A stretch of 34,927 nt of DNA from Ruminococcus sp. (GTDB taxonomy: Bacteria > Bacillota > Clostridia > Oscillospirales > Ruminococcaceae). Both the position numbers and the translations under genes were made by a program. Below, piece after piece: positions 1 through 8,955 of this stretch (the first letter of the stretch is position 1; every line of letters begins with the position of its first letter). The stretch spans positions 1 through 34,927 of the forward strand of contig SVNM01000021.1 in NCBI GenBank assembly GCA_015066875.1, read 5' to 3'. The notes under the pieces are model-generated. The model had not been told where the DNA came from and did no database searches. It saw only the letters and a list, made by a program, of their open reading frames with translations.

Positions 1-255
1 CATTGAGGAAAACCCTTTTGAAAAAGGGTTCTCCCAACGGGAGCCTGTCCCCTCTGTCCTTCGGACATCTCCCCGCACTGCGGGGAGTAATCCTCAAACT
101 CCTTTCCTAAAACTTTCAGTTTTCAATTTCAGCCCCATAGGGTACACATTAAGTTGTTGAGAAGTACAAATTACTCTCTCAGTGTGTACCCTATGGGGCT
201 GAAATTCAGATTAAAAGTCTTTGGAAGGGGGTACGGGGGAGAACCTTTCTTCAGA
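1..255. repeat. Fold-back (MITE-like) intergenic element downstream of jag
   Basis: This non-coding stretch folds back on itself. Bases 125-148 and 183-206 are a perfect 24-nt inverted repeat (core GCCCCATAGGGTACACA) around a 34-nt centre. The similarity continues outward imperfectly. A hairpin at 11-30 (AACCCTTTT/AAGGGTT) followed by CTCCC has an inverted counterpart at 230-255 (GGGGGA, then AACCTTT/AAAGGTT). A smaller GC hairpin sits at 72-86 (CCCCGCA/TGCGGGG). No open frame of quality spans it. It lies just past the stop of jag and may begin outside the window. The outer arms could also serve as transcript ends for jag. Confidence 0.55.
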
Positions 256-334
256 AAGGTTTCCACCGATAAATACATATAATCCTTCTATATGAGTATT
301 ATTCTTAATCATTTGTTGATAATTTAAAAACTGA

Positions 335-1390
335 TCAGAATTCAATTTTGCCGTAAAGACCTGTCTCGATGCTGTCCTCAGGCTTTGGTTTCTTATAATC
401 CTTTTCAAAGCTTGTTGAAAGGTCGATTTCTCTTGCCTCGAATGGCTCACGGCTTCTGTTCTGACGTCCCTTACCGCCGTTTCCGCCTCTTCTGTTATCG
501 TTTCTGCCTCTTCTTCCGTTACCGCCCTTTCTGGGGTTATTAGAAGAAATAACGATCTTTCTGTAGGGCTCCTCGCCTACTGAGCGTGAAGAAACGCCTT
601 CGATTTCAGAAATTGCAGAGTGGATAACTCTTCTCTCATAGGGGTTCATAGGCTCAAGGGGCTGTGAACGGCCTGTTCTGAGAACTGACTTAGCAACCTT
701 ACCTGCAAGCTGTTCAAGAGTTTCCTTTCTCTTCTTGCGGTAGCCGAAGCAATCGATTGTAATACGGAAATAGTCCTTATCGCCCTTGTTAGCGATAATT
801 GAGCAAAGATACTGGATAGCGTCAAGAGTTTCGCCTCTTCTGCCTATGATAGAGCCGTTATTATCGCTTTCAACCTCGATAATAGCGCCTGTTTCGTTCT
901 GATAAACCTTGAACTCAGCAGTAACGTCCATAGCATTAAGAACGCTTGTGATGTAGTCCATAGCAAGCTTAACCTTAGGATTTACAAGTGAGTTATCCTC
1001 GATAAGAGTAAAGTTTTCGATAGAATACTCATCATCATCTGTGAAATTCTCTGTCTTTTCCTCTTCGCAAGCCTTAGCTTCTTCCTTCTTCTCCTCAGCC
1101 TTAGCGTGAGCAGTCTCTGCCTTCTTTTCAGTCACAGGCTCAGCCTTCTTAGCCACAACAGGAGCCTCTGCCTTTTTCTCAACTGAAGCGGGCTTTGCTT
1201 CAACAGGCTTCTTTATCTCGGTTTCAACGTAAGTAGCCTTTACCTTAGCGTCTGTCTTGCCTATTCCGAGAAATCCTTTTTTGCCCTCATCGATGATTTC
1301 AAACTTAATTTCATCGATTTTTTTTCCGAATTTTTCAACGGCAAGGGCCTTTGCCTCTTCGATGGTTTTTGCTGTAAAAATCTCTGTCAT
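335..1390 (-). CDS. jag: Jag/KhpB RNA-binding protein (Jag_N, KH, R3H)
   Basis: This 351-residue protein belongs to the SpoIIIJ-associated Jag (KhpB) family, RNA-binding proteins linked to cell division and elongation in Firmicutes. The Jag N-terminal domain covers about residues 1-52 (GFLGIGKTDAKV). A long Lys/Glu/Ala-rich linker covers 55-120. A KH domain with the GxxG loop IIGRRGETL is at 181-189, and an R3H domain with NPYERRVIH is at 249-257. The C-terminal tail from about 287 is Arg/Gly-rich and probably disordered. The open frame extends 9 codons upstream of the chosen ATG, but the GGGAGG site at 1398-1403 is correctly spaced only for 1390. It directly follows yidC, as in most Firmicutes. 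Confidence 0.95.
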   Translation of the reverse strand: MTEIFTAKTIEEAKALAVEKFGKKIDEIKFEIIDEGKKGFLGIGKTDAKVKATYVETEIKKPVEAKPASVEKKAEAPVVAKKAEPVTEKKAETAHAKAEEKKEEAKACEEEKTENFTDDDEYSIENFTLIEDNSLVNPKVKLAMDYITSVLNAMDVTAEFKVYQNETGAIIEVESDNNGSIIGRRGETLDAIQYLCSIIANKGDKDYFRITIDCFGYRKKRKETLEQLAGKVAKSVLRTGRSQPLEPMNPYERRVIHSAISEIEGVSSRSVGEEPYRKIVISSNNPRKGGNGRRGRNDNRRGGNGGKGRQNRSREPFEAREIDLSTSFEKDYKKPKPEDSIETGLYGKIEF

Positions 1391-1413
1391 TTTAATACCT
1401 CCCTGATGAGTAA

Positions 1414-2559
1414 TCAATCCTCATCGTTATTATCATAAACGTCGCCGTATTTCTCAGCCATACGTTTTCTTGCGTCATTTATACGCTCGCGGTTCTGCTT
1501 ATTCATTTCCGAACGTGAAATCTTATTACCGTTAGCGTCTGTTCTTGAAGCACTGCCGTTCTGCTGTTGCTCCATCATCTGTTGCTGTTCGAGCATTTTC
1601 TGATAGAAGCTCTTTTTATCGGGGTGCTTTTCTGCGTAAATACGTGCTTTTTCTTTTTCCTTCTCATTTATCTTCTTAGTTCTTTCGGGAGTAAAGTAGA
1701 GGTTAAGACCAAGAGAAATAAGGAATGAAAATACTGATGACCAGATCCAGTAGTAGCCTACACCGGCAGGAACCTTGAATGCAAACCATACTGAAAGGAA
1801 GGGCATACTGTAGAACATAATGTTCATACAGCCCATATTCTGCATTGCGGGGTTATTCTTCTTTGAATGCCACTGTGTATAAATTGTCATAGCGAGCTGA
1901 ACGATACCTGCGATCCAGGGGATAAGGAAGAGGATAATGCTTTCCTTGTTCCATACCTCAGGGCTGAAATCAGGAGTTTTACCCAGGTTTACGCCGAATA
2001 CGGCAAAATTCTCGCTGAATTCCATAACGAGCTCTTTGAAGTTTTCGCCGATTTCGCTGAATTTATCAGGGTGAGCGTTAAGCTGTTCCATAGTAAGAAG
2101 CTCGTTTCTCAGGTCACTTGACCTGATAGCGTCCTTACCTGCGCCTGTAAGGATATTTGAAGCAATATCCATAGCCGAAGTCTTTACTTCCTTACTGAAT
2201 CGAAGGATATGTGTAAGGGGCTTGTAAACAACGTCAAGCACACCGAAAAGCAGAAGCATCTGAATCATTGAAGGCATACATGAAGCCATAGGGTTAAGGC
2301 CTTCCTGTTGATATAATTTCTGCTGTTCCTCCTGAAGTCTTGTAGGGTTATTTGCATAGCTCTTTCTGAGCTTTTCAAGCTTAGGGTTAAGAAGTTGCAT
2401 TCTTGCAGAATTCTTCTGTGTTTTATAGTTTACCGGGAAAAGCAGAAGCTTTGTAATAACGGTAAACAGGATAATAGCGATTCCATAGTTGCCCACAAAG
2501 TTATAGATCCAGCTCATAAGGAAGCCGAAGGGATAACCTATAATATCATAAAGACTCAA
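1414..2559 (-). CDS. yidC: Membrane protein insertase YidC/Oxa1/SpoIIIJ
   Basis: YidC inserts proteins into the cytoplasmic membrane alone or with SecYEG. The start is a TTG (2557-2559) giving MSLYDIIGYPFG, with GAGAGG 9 nt upstream. The 27 extra upstream codons in the open frame overlap yidD and do not look like the family. The protein is about 381 residues. Hydrophobic segments are near residues 10-40, 95-120 and 215-310, and the cytoplasmic loop after the first one is basic (KTQKNSARMQ). The tail after about 325 is highly charged with a Gln/Met stretch. Unlike the shorter Bacillus proteins it has an extended periplasmic/loop region at about 120-210 (MDIASNILTGAG onward). No lipobox Cys is seen at this start. 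It lies 13 bp from yidD and 23 bp from jag, in one operon. Confidence 0.94.
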   Translation of the reverse strand: MSLYDIIGYPFGFLMSWIYNFVGNYGIAIILFTVITKLLLFPVNYKTQKNSARMQLLNPKLEKLRKSYANNPTRLQEEQQKLYQQEGLNPMASCMPSMIQMLLLFGVLDVVYKPLTHILRFSKEVKTSAMDIASNILTGAGKDAIRSSDLRNELLTMEQLNAHPDKFSEIGENFKELVMEFSENFAVFGVNLGKTPDFSPEVWNKESIILFLIPWIAGIVQLAMTIYTQWHSKKNNPAMQNMGCMNIMFYSMPFLSVWFAFKVPAGVGYYWIWSSVFSFLISLGLNLYFTPERTKKINEKEKEKARIYAEKHPDKKSFYQKMLEQQQMMEQQQNGSASRTDANGNKISRSEMNKQNRERINDARKRMAEKYGDVYDNNDED

Positions 2560-2572
2560 TTTAAAATACCTC

Positions 2573-2875
2573 TCAATTATCTTCTTTCTCAGCGGTACAG
2601 GAAGCCTCTTCTTCATCGCTTCCCATAGCCGAATAATCATATTTCTTTACCTTGAACGTAAATTTTTCGGGAACGTAATCTATCCCGCCCATAGACCAGG
2701 GGTTACATCTCAGAAGCCTCCACACAGCAAGCAGAGTACCTCTCACAGCGCCGAAACGCTCGATAGCGGTAAGAGCGTAGCTGCTGCAGGTAGGGTAGTA
2801 CTTGCATCTTGCGGGAAACATAGGTGAGATGAACTTCTGATAAAATCTGATAATACTCTTTAAAACAAATTTCAT
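2573..2875 (-). CDS. yidD: Membrane protein insertion efficiency factor YidD
   Basis: YidD is a small membrane-associated protein that assists YidC-dependent insertion. The 100-residue product has the family signature [19 protein letters not shown] at about residues 24-42 and [18 protein letters not shown] at about 52-69, with an amphipathic N-terminus ([18 protein letters not shown]). The tail from about 84 is acidic. The start codon overlaps the rnpA stop in an ATGA junction (2872-2875), so translation is probably coupled. Position between rnpA and yidC is the standard Gram-positive arrangement. Confidence 0.95.
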   Translation of the reverse strand: MKFVLKSIIRFYQKFISPMFPARCKYYPTCSSYALTAIERFGAVRGTLLAVWRLLRCNPWSMGGIDYVPEKFTFKVKKYDYSAMGSDEEEASCTAEKEDN

Positions 2876-3234
2876 TTTCTCTTATCAGCTGATTTTTCAG
2901 CCATACGGCAGATTGCCTCTGCACCGTATTTATCCATATACTCATAGAGCTCGCCGTATTTTATATCGCAGATAGGCGCTCTTGCCACAATAACGATATC
3001 AAGCCCCACAGGAAGTCTTATTTCAAAATCCCTGTAGGCCTGTCTGATAAGGCGCTTGGCCCTGTTTCTGCAGACGGCATTTCCTATTTTCTTTCCTGCG
3101 GTTATACCGAATCTGTTATACGGTCTGCCGTTAGGCTTTACGTAAATGACCGTATATTTTGAAGCTGTGAATTTCCCTTTCTTGTAAAGGGCAAGGAAAA
3201 TCTTGTTATCATTAAGAATTTCTGTATATAGCAT
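2872..3234 (-). CDS. rnpA: Ribonuclease P protein component
   Basis: RnpA is the basic protein subunit that helps the RNase P RNA cleave the 5' leader of pre-tRNAs. The 120-residue length is normal. The family core is clear: [20 protein letters not shown] at about residues 43-62, containing the RNR motif, then IRQAYR, followed by DIVIVAR at about 79-85. It follows rpmH by about 116 bp, with a terminator hairpin between them, so part of the transcription from rpmH must read through. The gene ends in a 4-bp overlap with yidD. Confidence 0.96.
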   Translation of the reverse strand: MLYTEILNDNKIFLALYKKGKFTASKYTVIYVKPNGRPYNRFGITAGKKIGNAVCRNRAKRLIRQAYRDFEIRLPVGLDIVIVARAPICDIKYGELYEYMDKYGAEAICRMAEKSADKRK

Positions 3235-3310
3235 ATTTTTCTTTTAAACGGGACAGTGTAATAAGCAGGGGAGAGAAGAACGCTCCCACCTTTGAATTTA
3301 AATCAGCTAA

Positions 3311-3341
3311 CAAAAAAGACCACAAAAATACATTTGTGGTC
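3311..3341 (-). terminator. Intrinsic terminator (partial) between rpmH and rnpA
   Basis: On the minus strand a 9-bp perfect stem (GACCACAAA / TTTGTGGTC, 3318-3326 and 3333-3341) with a 6-nt loop is followed by TTTTTTG. It lies just after the rpmH stop. It would give abundant short rpmH mRNA and less rnpA message, a common way of setting the L34:RnpA ratio. Read-through rather than full termination is inferred because no separate rnpA promoter is obvious. Confidence 0.7.
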
Positions 3342-3350
3342 AGCCTCGCA

Positions 3351-3485
3351 TCAGTGAGTTAATCTTGCTCTGCCCTTGGCTCTTCTACGAGCTAAAACCT
3401 TTCTTCCGTTCTTCGTAGCCATTCTCTTCATAAAGCCGTGCTCCTTCTTTCTGTGAAGCTTCTTGGGCTGGTATGTTCTCTTCAT
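3351..3485 (-). CDS. rpmH: 50S ribosomal protein L34
   Basis: This is a 44-residue ribosomal protein, [18 protein letters not shown] at the N-terminus and [13 protein letters not shown] at the C-terminus, which is the complete L34 sequence type. The ribosome site GAGGAGG is about 8 nt before the ATG. It is the first gene of the minus-strand cluster that diverges from dnaA, the classical origin arrangement. Confidence 0.97.
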   Translation of the reverse strand: MKRTYQPKKLHRKKEHGFMKRMATKNGRKVLARRRAKGRARLTH

Positions 3486-4019
3486 AATGCAGTGTCCTCC
3501 TCTCTGCGCAAATATATATACTGCAAAAAGCTATATTTGCTTTTTTCACATTTTAAGCAGTCAGACTATACACTTATGGCATAGTTATGTCTGCACTTAC
3601 CTAATGATTATATCCCAAAAAAACGACTCTGTCAAGCAGTTTGCGAAAATTTTTCCTTCCTTATGGTATTTTTATATATTTTATCCAAGACTGAACGTTT
3701 ATTTGAAGCTTTTTTTCAACATTACTATGTTAACCGCTGTTATGCAATAGCCTTATATTTCTCTTGAAATAACTGTTTTCATATATGCATTTTTACTGTT
3801 TGCAGAGCATTTTTCTTCTCCATTTTTTATAGGTTTATATTATATAAAAAGCTTGATTTTTCAACAGTGTTATGTTATAATTAATAGTATATTATAATAG
3901 GCGAGTATCGTTCGGCGCAGATTTTTCCGGTTTTTTTCAGTAAAATTGCCTGTATTCCATTGTTTTTGTACTCTGCCGGACTATCCCTTCAACCAAAATA
4001 TTCTTTACGGAGGTTTAAA
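3486..4019. other. rpmH-dnaA divergent intergenic region with DnaA-box-like sites
   Basis: This 534-bp AT-rich gap separates rpmH and dnaA. DnaA-box-like 9-mers on the plus strand are TTTTTCACA (3542-3550), TTATCCAAG (3681-3689), TTTTCAACA (3713-3721) and TTTTCAACA (3858-3866). None is a perfect TTATCCACA. In Firmicutes this interval usually holds the first of two DnaA-box clusters of a bipartite origin. It also carries the divergent promoters. No gene is seen in it; the open frames in both directions lack family features. Confidence 0.55.
3853..3881 (+). promoter_or_regulatory. Sigma-A-type promoter of dnaA
   Basis: The -35 is TTGATT (3853-3858), the spacer is 17 nt and the -10 is TATAAT (3876-3881). 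A second TATAAT follows at 3893-3898. A DnaA-box-like TTTTCAACA (3858-3866) overlaps the -35/spacer, which would allow DnaA autorepression. The leader to the dnaA ATG would be about 130 nt. Confidence 0.65.
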
Positions 4020-5393
4020 ATGAATTCTTTTGAAGAAGTTTTTGAAAATGTAAAAAATTATTGTCTTGAAAACAATAAAATCCCAGAAATAGGCGTTACT
4101 ACCTGGATAAACGCTATGAAGCCCGTTACTCTTGACGGCTCGCGCGCTGTTTTCAGCGTTCCCACAGAGTTTCAGAGGAATATCGTTCTCAGCAACTTCA
4201 GGCCTGCGCTTACCGAGGCTTTCCAGAATATCTTAGGCTTTGAAACAGAAATAGTTATCGAGGTTGCTTCTGACGAAAAGCCTGCGAATATCCACGTGCC
4301 TACAGACGCTGAGCTTGACAGAAAGCACGCTGAGCTTGAAAGAAGCTATAAATTCGCAAATTACGATTACACATTCGAAACCTTTATCCAGGGACGTTCA
4401 AATGAATTTGCCCTTGCCTGCAGTAAGTCTGTAGCCAAAAACTGCGGTACAAAGACAATTTCTGAGTATAATCCTCTTTTCATCTACGGTCCTTCGGGAA
4501 TGGGAAAGACTCACCTTATCACAGCTATTGCCCACGAGGTTCAGAATAATCACCCCGATTTCAACGTTGTTTACGTTACAAGTGAAAACTTCGGTAGCGA
4601 CCTTATCAACGCTCTGAATACAAACGTTATTTCGGATTTCCACGATAAATACAGAAATGCTGACCTTCTTCTTATCGACGATATCCAGTTCTTTGCCCAT
4701 AAGGAGCGTATGCAGGAAGAGTTCTTCCATACCTTCTACAAGCTCTATCAGGAGGGCAAGCAGATAGTTATTACCTCAGATAAGCCCCCAAAGGAGCTTG
4801 TTACTCTTGAGGAGCGTCTGAGAACTCGTTTTGAGGGCGGTCTTATTGCGGATATTTCTGCACCTGATTACGAGACAAGACTTGCTATCATCAACCGCAA
4901 ATCAGAGCTTTTAAGCCTTAAGATGCCCAGCGAGGTTGCTGAATTTATGGCTAACCGCCTTAAATCGAATATCCGTCAGCTTGAGGGTGCTGTTCTTAAG
5001 CTCAAGGCTTTAAATCATCTTGCGGGAAGTCCTATCACAATTTCTATGGCTCAGAGCGTTATCAGAGACGTTCTTACCGATGACCAGCCTATCCCGATTA
5101 CCGTTGAGAAGATTATTTCAGAGGTTTCTACCGTTTACGGAGTTTCACCCGATGATATCCGTTCAAACAAGAGAAGCTCGCAGATTTCTACAGCCCGTAA
5201 GGTTGCTATCTACGTTGTAAGAGAAATCACACAGATGCCTCTTGCTTCAATCGGTACGGAATTCGGCGGAAGAGACCACTCTACTATCGTTTATTCCGTA
5301 AACAGCGTTGCCGAGGGTATCAAGAAGGATTCAAACCTCAGCGGTCTTGTTAACGACATTATCAAGAACATCAGAGACAAGAGCAAGGTATAA
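4020..5393 (+). CDS. dnaA: Chromosomal replication initiator protein DnaA
   Basis: DnaA is the AAA+ ATPase that binds DnaA boxes and opens the origin. The 457-residue product has all four domains. Domain I is about residues 1-85. A short linker follows. The AAA+ domain has Walker A GPSGMGKT at 157-164 and Walker B LLLIDD at 216-221, with the IQFF that follows. The C-terminal DNA-binding helix-turn-helix carries the signature GGRDHST at 416-422. The ATG at 4020 is chosen over an in-frame ATG at 3960 because GGAGGT lies 5 nt upstream and MNSFEEVF is a normal DnaA start. The gene stands alone: the next gene is about 670 bp away across the origin. Confidence 0.98.
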   Translation: MNSFEEVFENVKNYCLENNKIPEIGVTTWINAMKPVTLDGSRAVFSVPTEFQRNIVLSNFRPALTEAFQNILGFETEIVIEVASDEKPANIHVPTDAELDRKHAELERSYKFANYDYTFETFIQGRSNEFALACSKSVAKNCGTKTISEYNPLFIYGPSGMGKTHLITAIAHEVQNNHPDFNVVYVTSENFGSDLINALNTNVISDFHDKYRNADLLLIDDIQFFAHKERMQEEFFHTFYKLYQEGKQIVITSDKPPKELVTLEERLRTRFEGGLIADISAPDYETRLAIINRKSELLSLKMPSEVAEFMANRLKSNIRQLEGAVLKLKALNHLAGSPITISMAQSVIRDVLTDDQPIPITVEKIISEVSTVYGVSPDDIRSNKRSSQISTARKVAIYVVREITQMPLASIGTEFGGRDHSTIVYSVNSVAEGIKKDSNLSGLVNDIIKNIRDKSKV

Positions 5394-5403
5394 TTTACAT
5401 ATC

Positions 5404-5544
5404 TGTAGGGGACGATGCCCACATCGTCCCACGTAACAAACAAAAATTTGAATGTAACAATGTAAGGGACACTGCCCACATCGTCCCGTGTAACAAACGC
5501 AATTTTGAATGTAAAATTGTAGGGACACGGCACGCCGTGTCCGC
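5404..5544 (+). repeat. Three palindromic repeats in a 57-bp tandem, dnaA 3' side
   Basis: Three same-orientation palindromic units begin at 5404, 5461 and 5518, exactly 57 bp apart. The first has 9-bp arms GGGACGATG/CATCGTCCC with a CCCA loop. The second is decayed (TGTAAGGGACACTG...CATCGTCCCG). The third has the ACACGGC/GCCGTGT stem. The spacers between them also resemble each other (RTAACAAACNNAATTTTGAATGTAA type), so this looks like unit duplication and not three independent insertions. It lies immediately after the dnaA stop and before the origin box cluster. It may also serve as the dnaA transcript end. Confidence 0.8.
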
Positions 5545-5559
5545 ATACAAATAATCTGA

Positions 5560-6060
5560 ATAAAAAATGCGTCTCCACAAAGTTTTCAACACTTTGTTTA
5601 AAACATCGTTGAATTGCAGAAAAGGTAAAATTTCCCGATAACAGTACAATCCTGTACTCTGTACCGTAAGGAAAAATACCGCTTTCAACCTCTTCAACCT
5701 TTGCGGTGTGAACATTTTTCACACTGATATGCAGTGAAAAATCACAAAAAATCCTCTTTCCACAAAATTCTCAACTATTCTTCAACTTCAACTCCACAAA
5801 TTTAAACCTTTCCAACAGTTTTTTTGTGACGCTATTTTTTCTTCACATTTCACCACAATTTACAAACAGCTCTCTGTGGACGAGTTTTTCCCTTGTACAA
5901 GCCAAAAAACAGACATTTAAACTTTTCCACCGACACAACAACAACAACAATATCTATATACTTATCTTATCTTATTTTTCGCTCTCTTTCGCTATGCTAA
6001 ATTTTATGTGCAGACTTTTTACTGTTAATTCTGTCTGCTATTTTCTTCGGAGGTTATGAT
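5560..6060. other. Probable oriC (dnaA-dnaN interval)
   Basis: This AT-rich, gene-free interval contains DnaA-box-like 9-mers: TTTTCAACA (5583-5591), TTTTTCACA (5715-5723, half of a GTGTGAA/TTCACAC palindrome at 5706-5724), CTTTCCACA (5756-5764) and TTTTCCACC (5923-5931). There are several TTCAAC repeats (near 5585, 5683, 5692, 5781, 5787). Near dnaN lies a low-complexity ACA repeat (5933-5949) followed by TATCTATATACTTATCTTATC (split over 5950-5971), a plausible unwinding element. The position between dnaA and dnaN is the usual Firmicutes origin. The boxes are all degenerate, so the call rests mostly on context. Confidence 0.65.
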
Positions 6061-6064
6061 TAAT

Positions 6065-7171
6065 ATGAAATTTATATGCAATAAACAGGAGCTCAGCGAG
6101 GCTATCAGCAACGTTTCAAGAGCCGTTTCACCTAAGTCTACTATTTCTGCTCTTGAGGGTATCAAGGTAAAGGTTTCTCCGGGTAGTCTTGAGCTTACCG
6201 CTTATAACCTTGAAATCGGCATTATCACCTCAATCAGCGCAGATACTCAGGACAGCGGTGAGTTCGTTGTAAGCTCAAGACTCTTCAGCGAGTTTACAAG
6301 ACGTATGTCAGGTGATACTATCACTTTTGACGTTGACGAAAATCTCGTTATCAATATTTCGTGCAGTGCTACAGAGTGTAGCTTCTCAGCTATGTCAGCA
6401 GGTGAGTATCCCGATCTTCCAAAGGTTGACGCTGAAAAGACATTTTCTGTAAAGCAGAGCACTCTTAAATCTATGATCACCCAGACAAGCTACGCTGCTT
6501 CTCTTAATGAAAGCAAACCTATACTTACAGGCGAGCTTTTTGATATCGAGGACGGAAGCTTCAATATGGTTGCTATCGACGGTTTCAGACTCGCTATCCG
6601 TAAGGAGCTTATCGAGTGTCCCGATAATTACCACTTTGTAGTTCCGAAAAAGGCTGTGCTTGAGGTTTCTACTCTTATCAAGGACGATTCTGAGGATAAG
6701 GTCTGCAATATCTCAACAAACAACCGCCACATAATCTTCGAGGTCAACAACGTTTTCGTTATTTCAAGACTCCTTGAGGGTAATTTCCATAACTATAAGC
6801 TGAGTATACCAAATGGCTGTAAAACAGAGGTTATTATCAGCAAAAAGGAATTCTCGACCTGTCTTGAAAGATGCTCGCTTCTTATCGATGAGAAGAACAA
6901 GTCTGCTATCAGATGCGAAATCGCTGACGGCAGTATGAAAATCAGCTGTAAAACAGGTATCGGTAAGATCAATGACGTTATTCCTGCCGATATTTCAGGC
7001 GAAACTGTTACTATAGGCTTTAACAATAAGCTTCTTCTTGAGGCTCTGCGTGCCTGCGAGGGCGACAAAATCAGACTCTGCTTCAACGGCGCTATGAAGG
7101 TTATAGAGATTCTTCCTCTTGAGGGCGACAGCTATATCTTCCTCGTTATGCCTATTCAGCTTAAGAATTAA
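6065..7171 (+). CDS. dnaN: DNA polymerase III beta sliding clamp
   Basis: DnaN forms the ring-shaped dimer that tethers DNA polymerase III to DNA. The product of about 368 residues has the normal three-subdomain length, the start MKFICNKQELSEAISNVSRA typical of the clamp, and the terminal peptide EGDSYIFLVMPIQL containing the conserved hydrophobic MPIQL end. Two in-frame ATGs exist (6056 and 6065). GGAGG at 6049-6053 is only 2 nt from the first and 11 nt from the second, and family starts match the second, so 6065 is preferred. It heads the plus-strand run leading to recF and gyrB. Confidence 0.96.
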   Translation: MKFICNKQELSEAISNVSRAVSPKSTISALEGIKVKVSPGSLELTAYNLEIGIITSISADTQDSGEFVVSSRLFSEFTRRMSGDTITFDVDENLVINISCSATECSFSAMSAGEYPDLPKVDAEKTFSVKQSTLKSMITQTSYAASLNESKPILTGELFDIEDGSFNMVAIDGFRLAIRKELIECPDNYHFVVPKKAVLEVSTLIKDDSEDKVCNISTNNRHIIFEVNNVFVISRLLEGNFHNYKLSIPNGCKTEVIISKKEFSTCLERCSLLIDEKNKSAIRCEIADGSMKISCKTGIGKINDVIPADISGETVTIGFNNKLLLEALRACEGDKIRLCFNGAMKVIEILPLEGDSYIFLVMPIQLKN

Positions 7172-7185
7172 GGAGCTTTTTTACT

Positions 7186-7557
7186 ATGATTATCTACAAA
7201 ATGTATCAGTATTCCGTTAAGGCTACACTTTGCTCGGCTGTTTTCAGCGTTGTGGCACTTTTGCTTGCGGGACTTGCTCTTGTTGCTTTTACAAATATTG
7301 AAGGAATTGTAATACGTCTGCTTGTTACTGCTGTATGCGGTGCGGGAGCTGTTTTCTCCTTTGTGTATCTCTCAAGACAGCTTCCCGATAAGATTGCTGA
7401 AAAGGATTTCGATAACAAAATCAGAAACAAGCCTAAGTTCGCTTACAGCTACTGTAAGCAGAATCCCGATAAATTCGACGCTGTTGCTGAGATTAATCCC
7501 GAATTTGCTCAGATGTACTATAAGGACGAAAATAACAAGATACAGAAGATAAATTAA
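7186..7557 (+). CDS. Small two-helix membrane protein of unknown function
   Basis: I do not recognise this 123-residue protein. It has two hydrophobic segments (about residues 14-36 and 42-63) separated by a short turn (NIEG), then a hydrophilic C-terminal half rich in Lys/Asn/Asp with the stretch [17 protein letters not shown]. The start ATG has AAGGAG 10 nt upstream and it begins 14 bp after dnaN, so it is co-transcribed. Codon use matches the neighbouring housekeeping genes, which suggests a resident gene. Its place between dnaN and yaaA is unusual compared with Bacillus, where yaaA follows dnaN directly. Confidence 0.75.
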   Translation: MIIYKMYQYSVKATLCSAVFSVVALLLAGLALVAFTNIEGIVIRLLVTAVCGAGAVFSFVYLSRQLPDKIAEKDFDNKIRNKPKFAYSYCKQNPDKFDAVAEINPEFAQMYYKDENNKIQKIN

Positions 7558-7597
7558 CTTCACTTTTTTTGAAAATATCGCTGAAAGGTGTATTTTT

Positions 7598-7810
7598 ATG
7601 GCTGATTCAAGAATTTCAATTACAACAGAATTTATAAAGCTTGACGCTCTGCTTAAGTTTTCAGGGCTTGCCGAAACAGGCGGTGAGGCTAAGATTCTCA
7701 TTCAGAACGGCGAGGTCCTCGTAAACGGCGAGGTCTGCACTATGAGAGGTAAAAAAATCAGAAGCGGTGATAAGGTTTCTGTTTTCGGTGATGAGGTAAC
7801 TGTGGTTTGA
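7598..7810 (+). CDS. yaaA: S4-domain RNA-binding protein YaaA
   Basis: This 70-residue protein consists of little more than one S4 RNA-binding domain ([20 protein letters not shown], then [11 protein letters not shown] and KIRSGDKV). The small S4 protein between dnaN and recF is a hallmark of Firmicutes origins; in Bacillus it is YaaA/RlbA and is linked to ribosome assembly. The TGA stop overlaps the TTG start of recF by two bases (7807-7810), so the two are probably translationally coupled. Confidence 0.9.
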   Translation: MADSRISITTEFIKLDALLKFSGLAETGGEAKILIQNGEVLVNGEVCTMRGKKIRSGDKVSVFGDEVTVV

Positions 7811-8955
7811 TTATTACCTATGCTCAGATAGAAGGCTTTAAAAATCTTAAAAGAATTTCCTTTGAGCCCGATACTAAATACAATATCATCGTGGGACAGA
7901 ATGCCCAGGGTAAAACCAATCTTATCGAAGCTATGTGGATCCTTTCAGGTTGCAGAAGCTTCAGGGGCTCTAAGGAAAAGGACTATATCTGCCTCGGCGG
8001 AAATAAAATGAGCTCTCAGATAAAAATAAAGGACGATTTAAGAGAACAGAAAATCTCCTTTGAAATGATAAAATCCGCTGTTTTACAGAAAAATCTCTTC
8101 CTTAACGGCGTGAAGCTGAGAGGCTCAAGAGCTCTTTTCGACGTTTTCAAGTGCATTGCCTTTACTCCCGATGATGTGGAGATTGTCAAAGGCTCGCCGG
8201 AAAAACGCAGAAGCTTTATTGATATGGCTTCTTCTCAGCTTAATCCGCTTTTCGTCGTTCACGTTACAAAGCATAACGGTATTATGAATCAGCGTAACGC
8301 TCTGCTTAAAGAAATTATGCAGGGGAATGTGAAAGAGGATATCCTCGATGTGTGGGACAGACAGGCTTCTCATGAGGGAGCTCTGATATCCTATATGCGC
8401 AATGACTATATCTCGAAAATCAATGAGATATGCGGAAGGCTATATAATACCATTTCAGGCGGTGAGGAGAATCTTGAGCTTGAATACCGCTCAAATATAT
8501 ATAAACCTGAGGATTTTGATAATCCCTGTGATAAAAATGCTATAGAAAAATATTATCAGAAGCTCTGCGAAAGCCGTGAGTATGACATTAAAACAGGACG
8601 CACCAATGTGGGTGTGGGCAGAGATGAAATTATCATCAAAATCAACGGGATAAGCGCCCGTGAATACGGCTCGCAGGGACAGATAAAAAGCTCTGCTCTT
8701 GTTATGAAGCTTGCTCAGGCTGAGATTTTCAGGAAAAAATGTAAGGAAGCTCCCGTTGTTTTTCTCGATGACGTTATGGGCGAGCTCGACGAAAAACGTC
8801 AGCGCTTTGTCTTCGATATTATCAGGGATATGCAGGTATTTATTACTACCTGTAACGAGGGTGCTCTGCTTCCCGAAATAAAGGGAAAAATCCTTAGAAT
8901 TTCAGCAGGGGAAATTACGGAGGTGACCGATAATGTATCTTCATCTGGGGAATGA
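7807..8955 (+). CDS. recF: DNA replication and repair protein RecF
   Basis: RecF is an SMC-like ATPase that loads RecA at gaps with RecO and RecR. The product of about 382 residues has Walker [16 protein letters not shown] at about 29-43, the ABC-type signature region [20 protein letters not shown] at about 286-305, and Walker [17 protein letters not shown] at about 318-333. The start is a TTG with GATGAGG about 10 nt upstream inside yaaA. No ATG closer to the conserved [12 protein letters not shown] start exists. The 3' end overlaps the next gene by 23 bp. Confidence 0.96.
   Translation: MIITYAQIEGFKNLKRISFEPDTKYNIIVGQNAQGKTNLIEAMWILSGCRSFRGSKEKDYICLGGNKMSSQIKIKDDLREQKISFEMIKSAVLQKNLFLNGVKLRGSRALFDVFKCIAFTPDDVEIVKGSPEKRRSFIDMASSQLNPLFVVHVTKHNGIMNQRNALLKEIMQGNVKEDILDVWDRQASHEGALISYMRNDYISKINEICGRLYNTISGGEENLELEYRSNIYKPEDFDNPCDKNAIEKYYQKLCESREYDIKTGRTNVGVGRDEIIIKINGISAREYGSQGQIKSSALVMKLAQAEIFRKKCKEAPVVFLDDVMGELDEKRQRFVFDIIRDMQVFITTCNEGALLPEIKGKILRISAGEITEVTDNVSSSGE

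Noticed and set aside
3960..4019. 20-codon upstream extension of dnaA
   Set aside because: GGAGGT is placed for the ATG at 4020 and the extension is unlike any DnaA N-terminus.
5404..5544. CRISPR-like array (regular palindromic repeats and spacers)
   Set aside because: The repeats differ in sequence, the spacers resemble each other, there are only three units and no cas genes are in the window.
5291..5722. Minus-strand open frames over the dnaA 3' end and repeats
   Set aside because: They overlap dnaA and are built from the 57-bp repeat units; not plausible genes.
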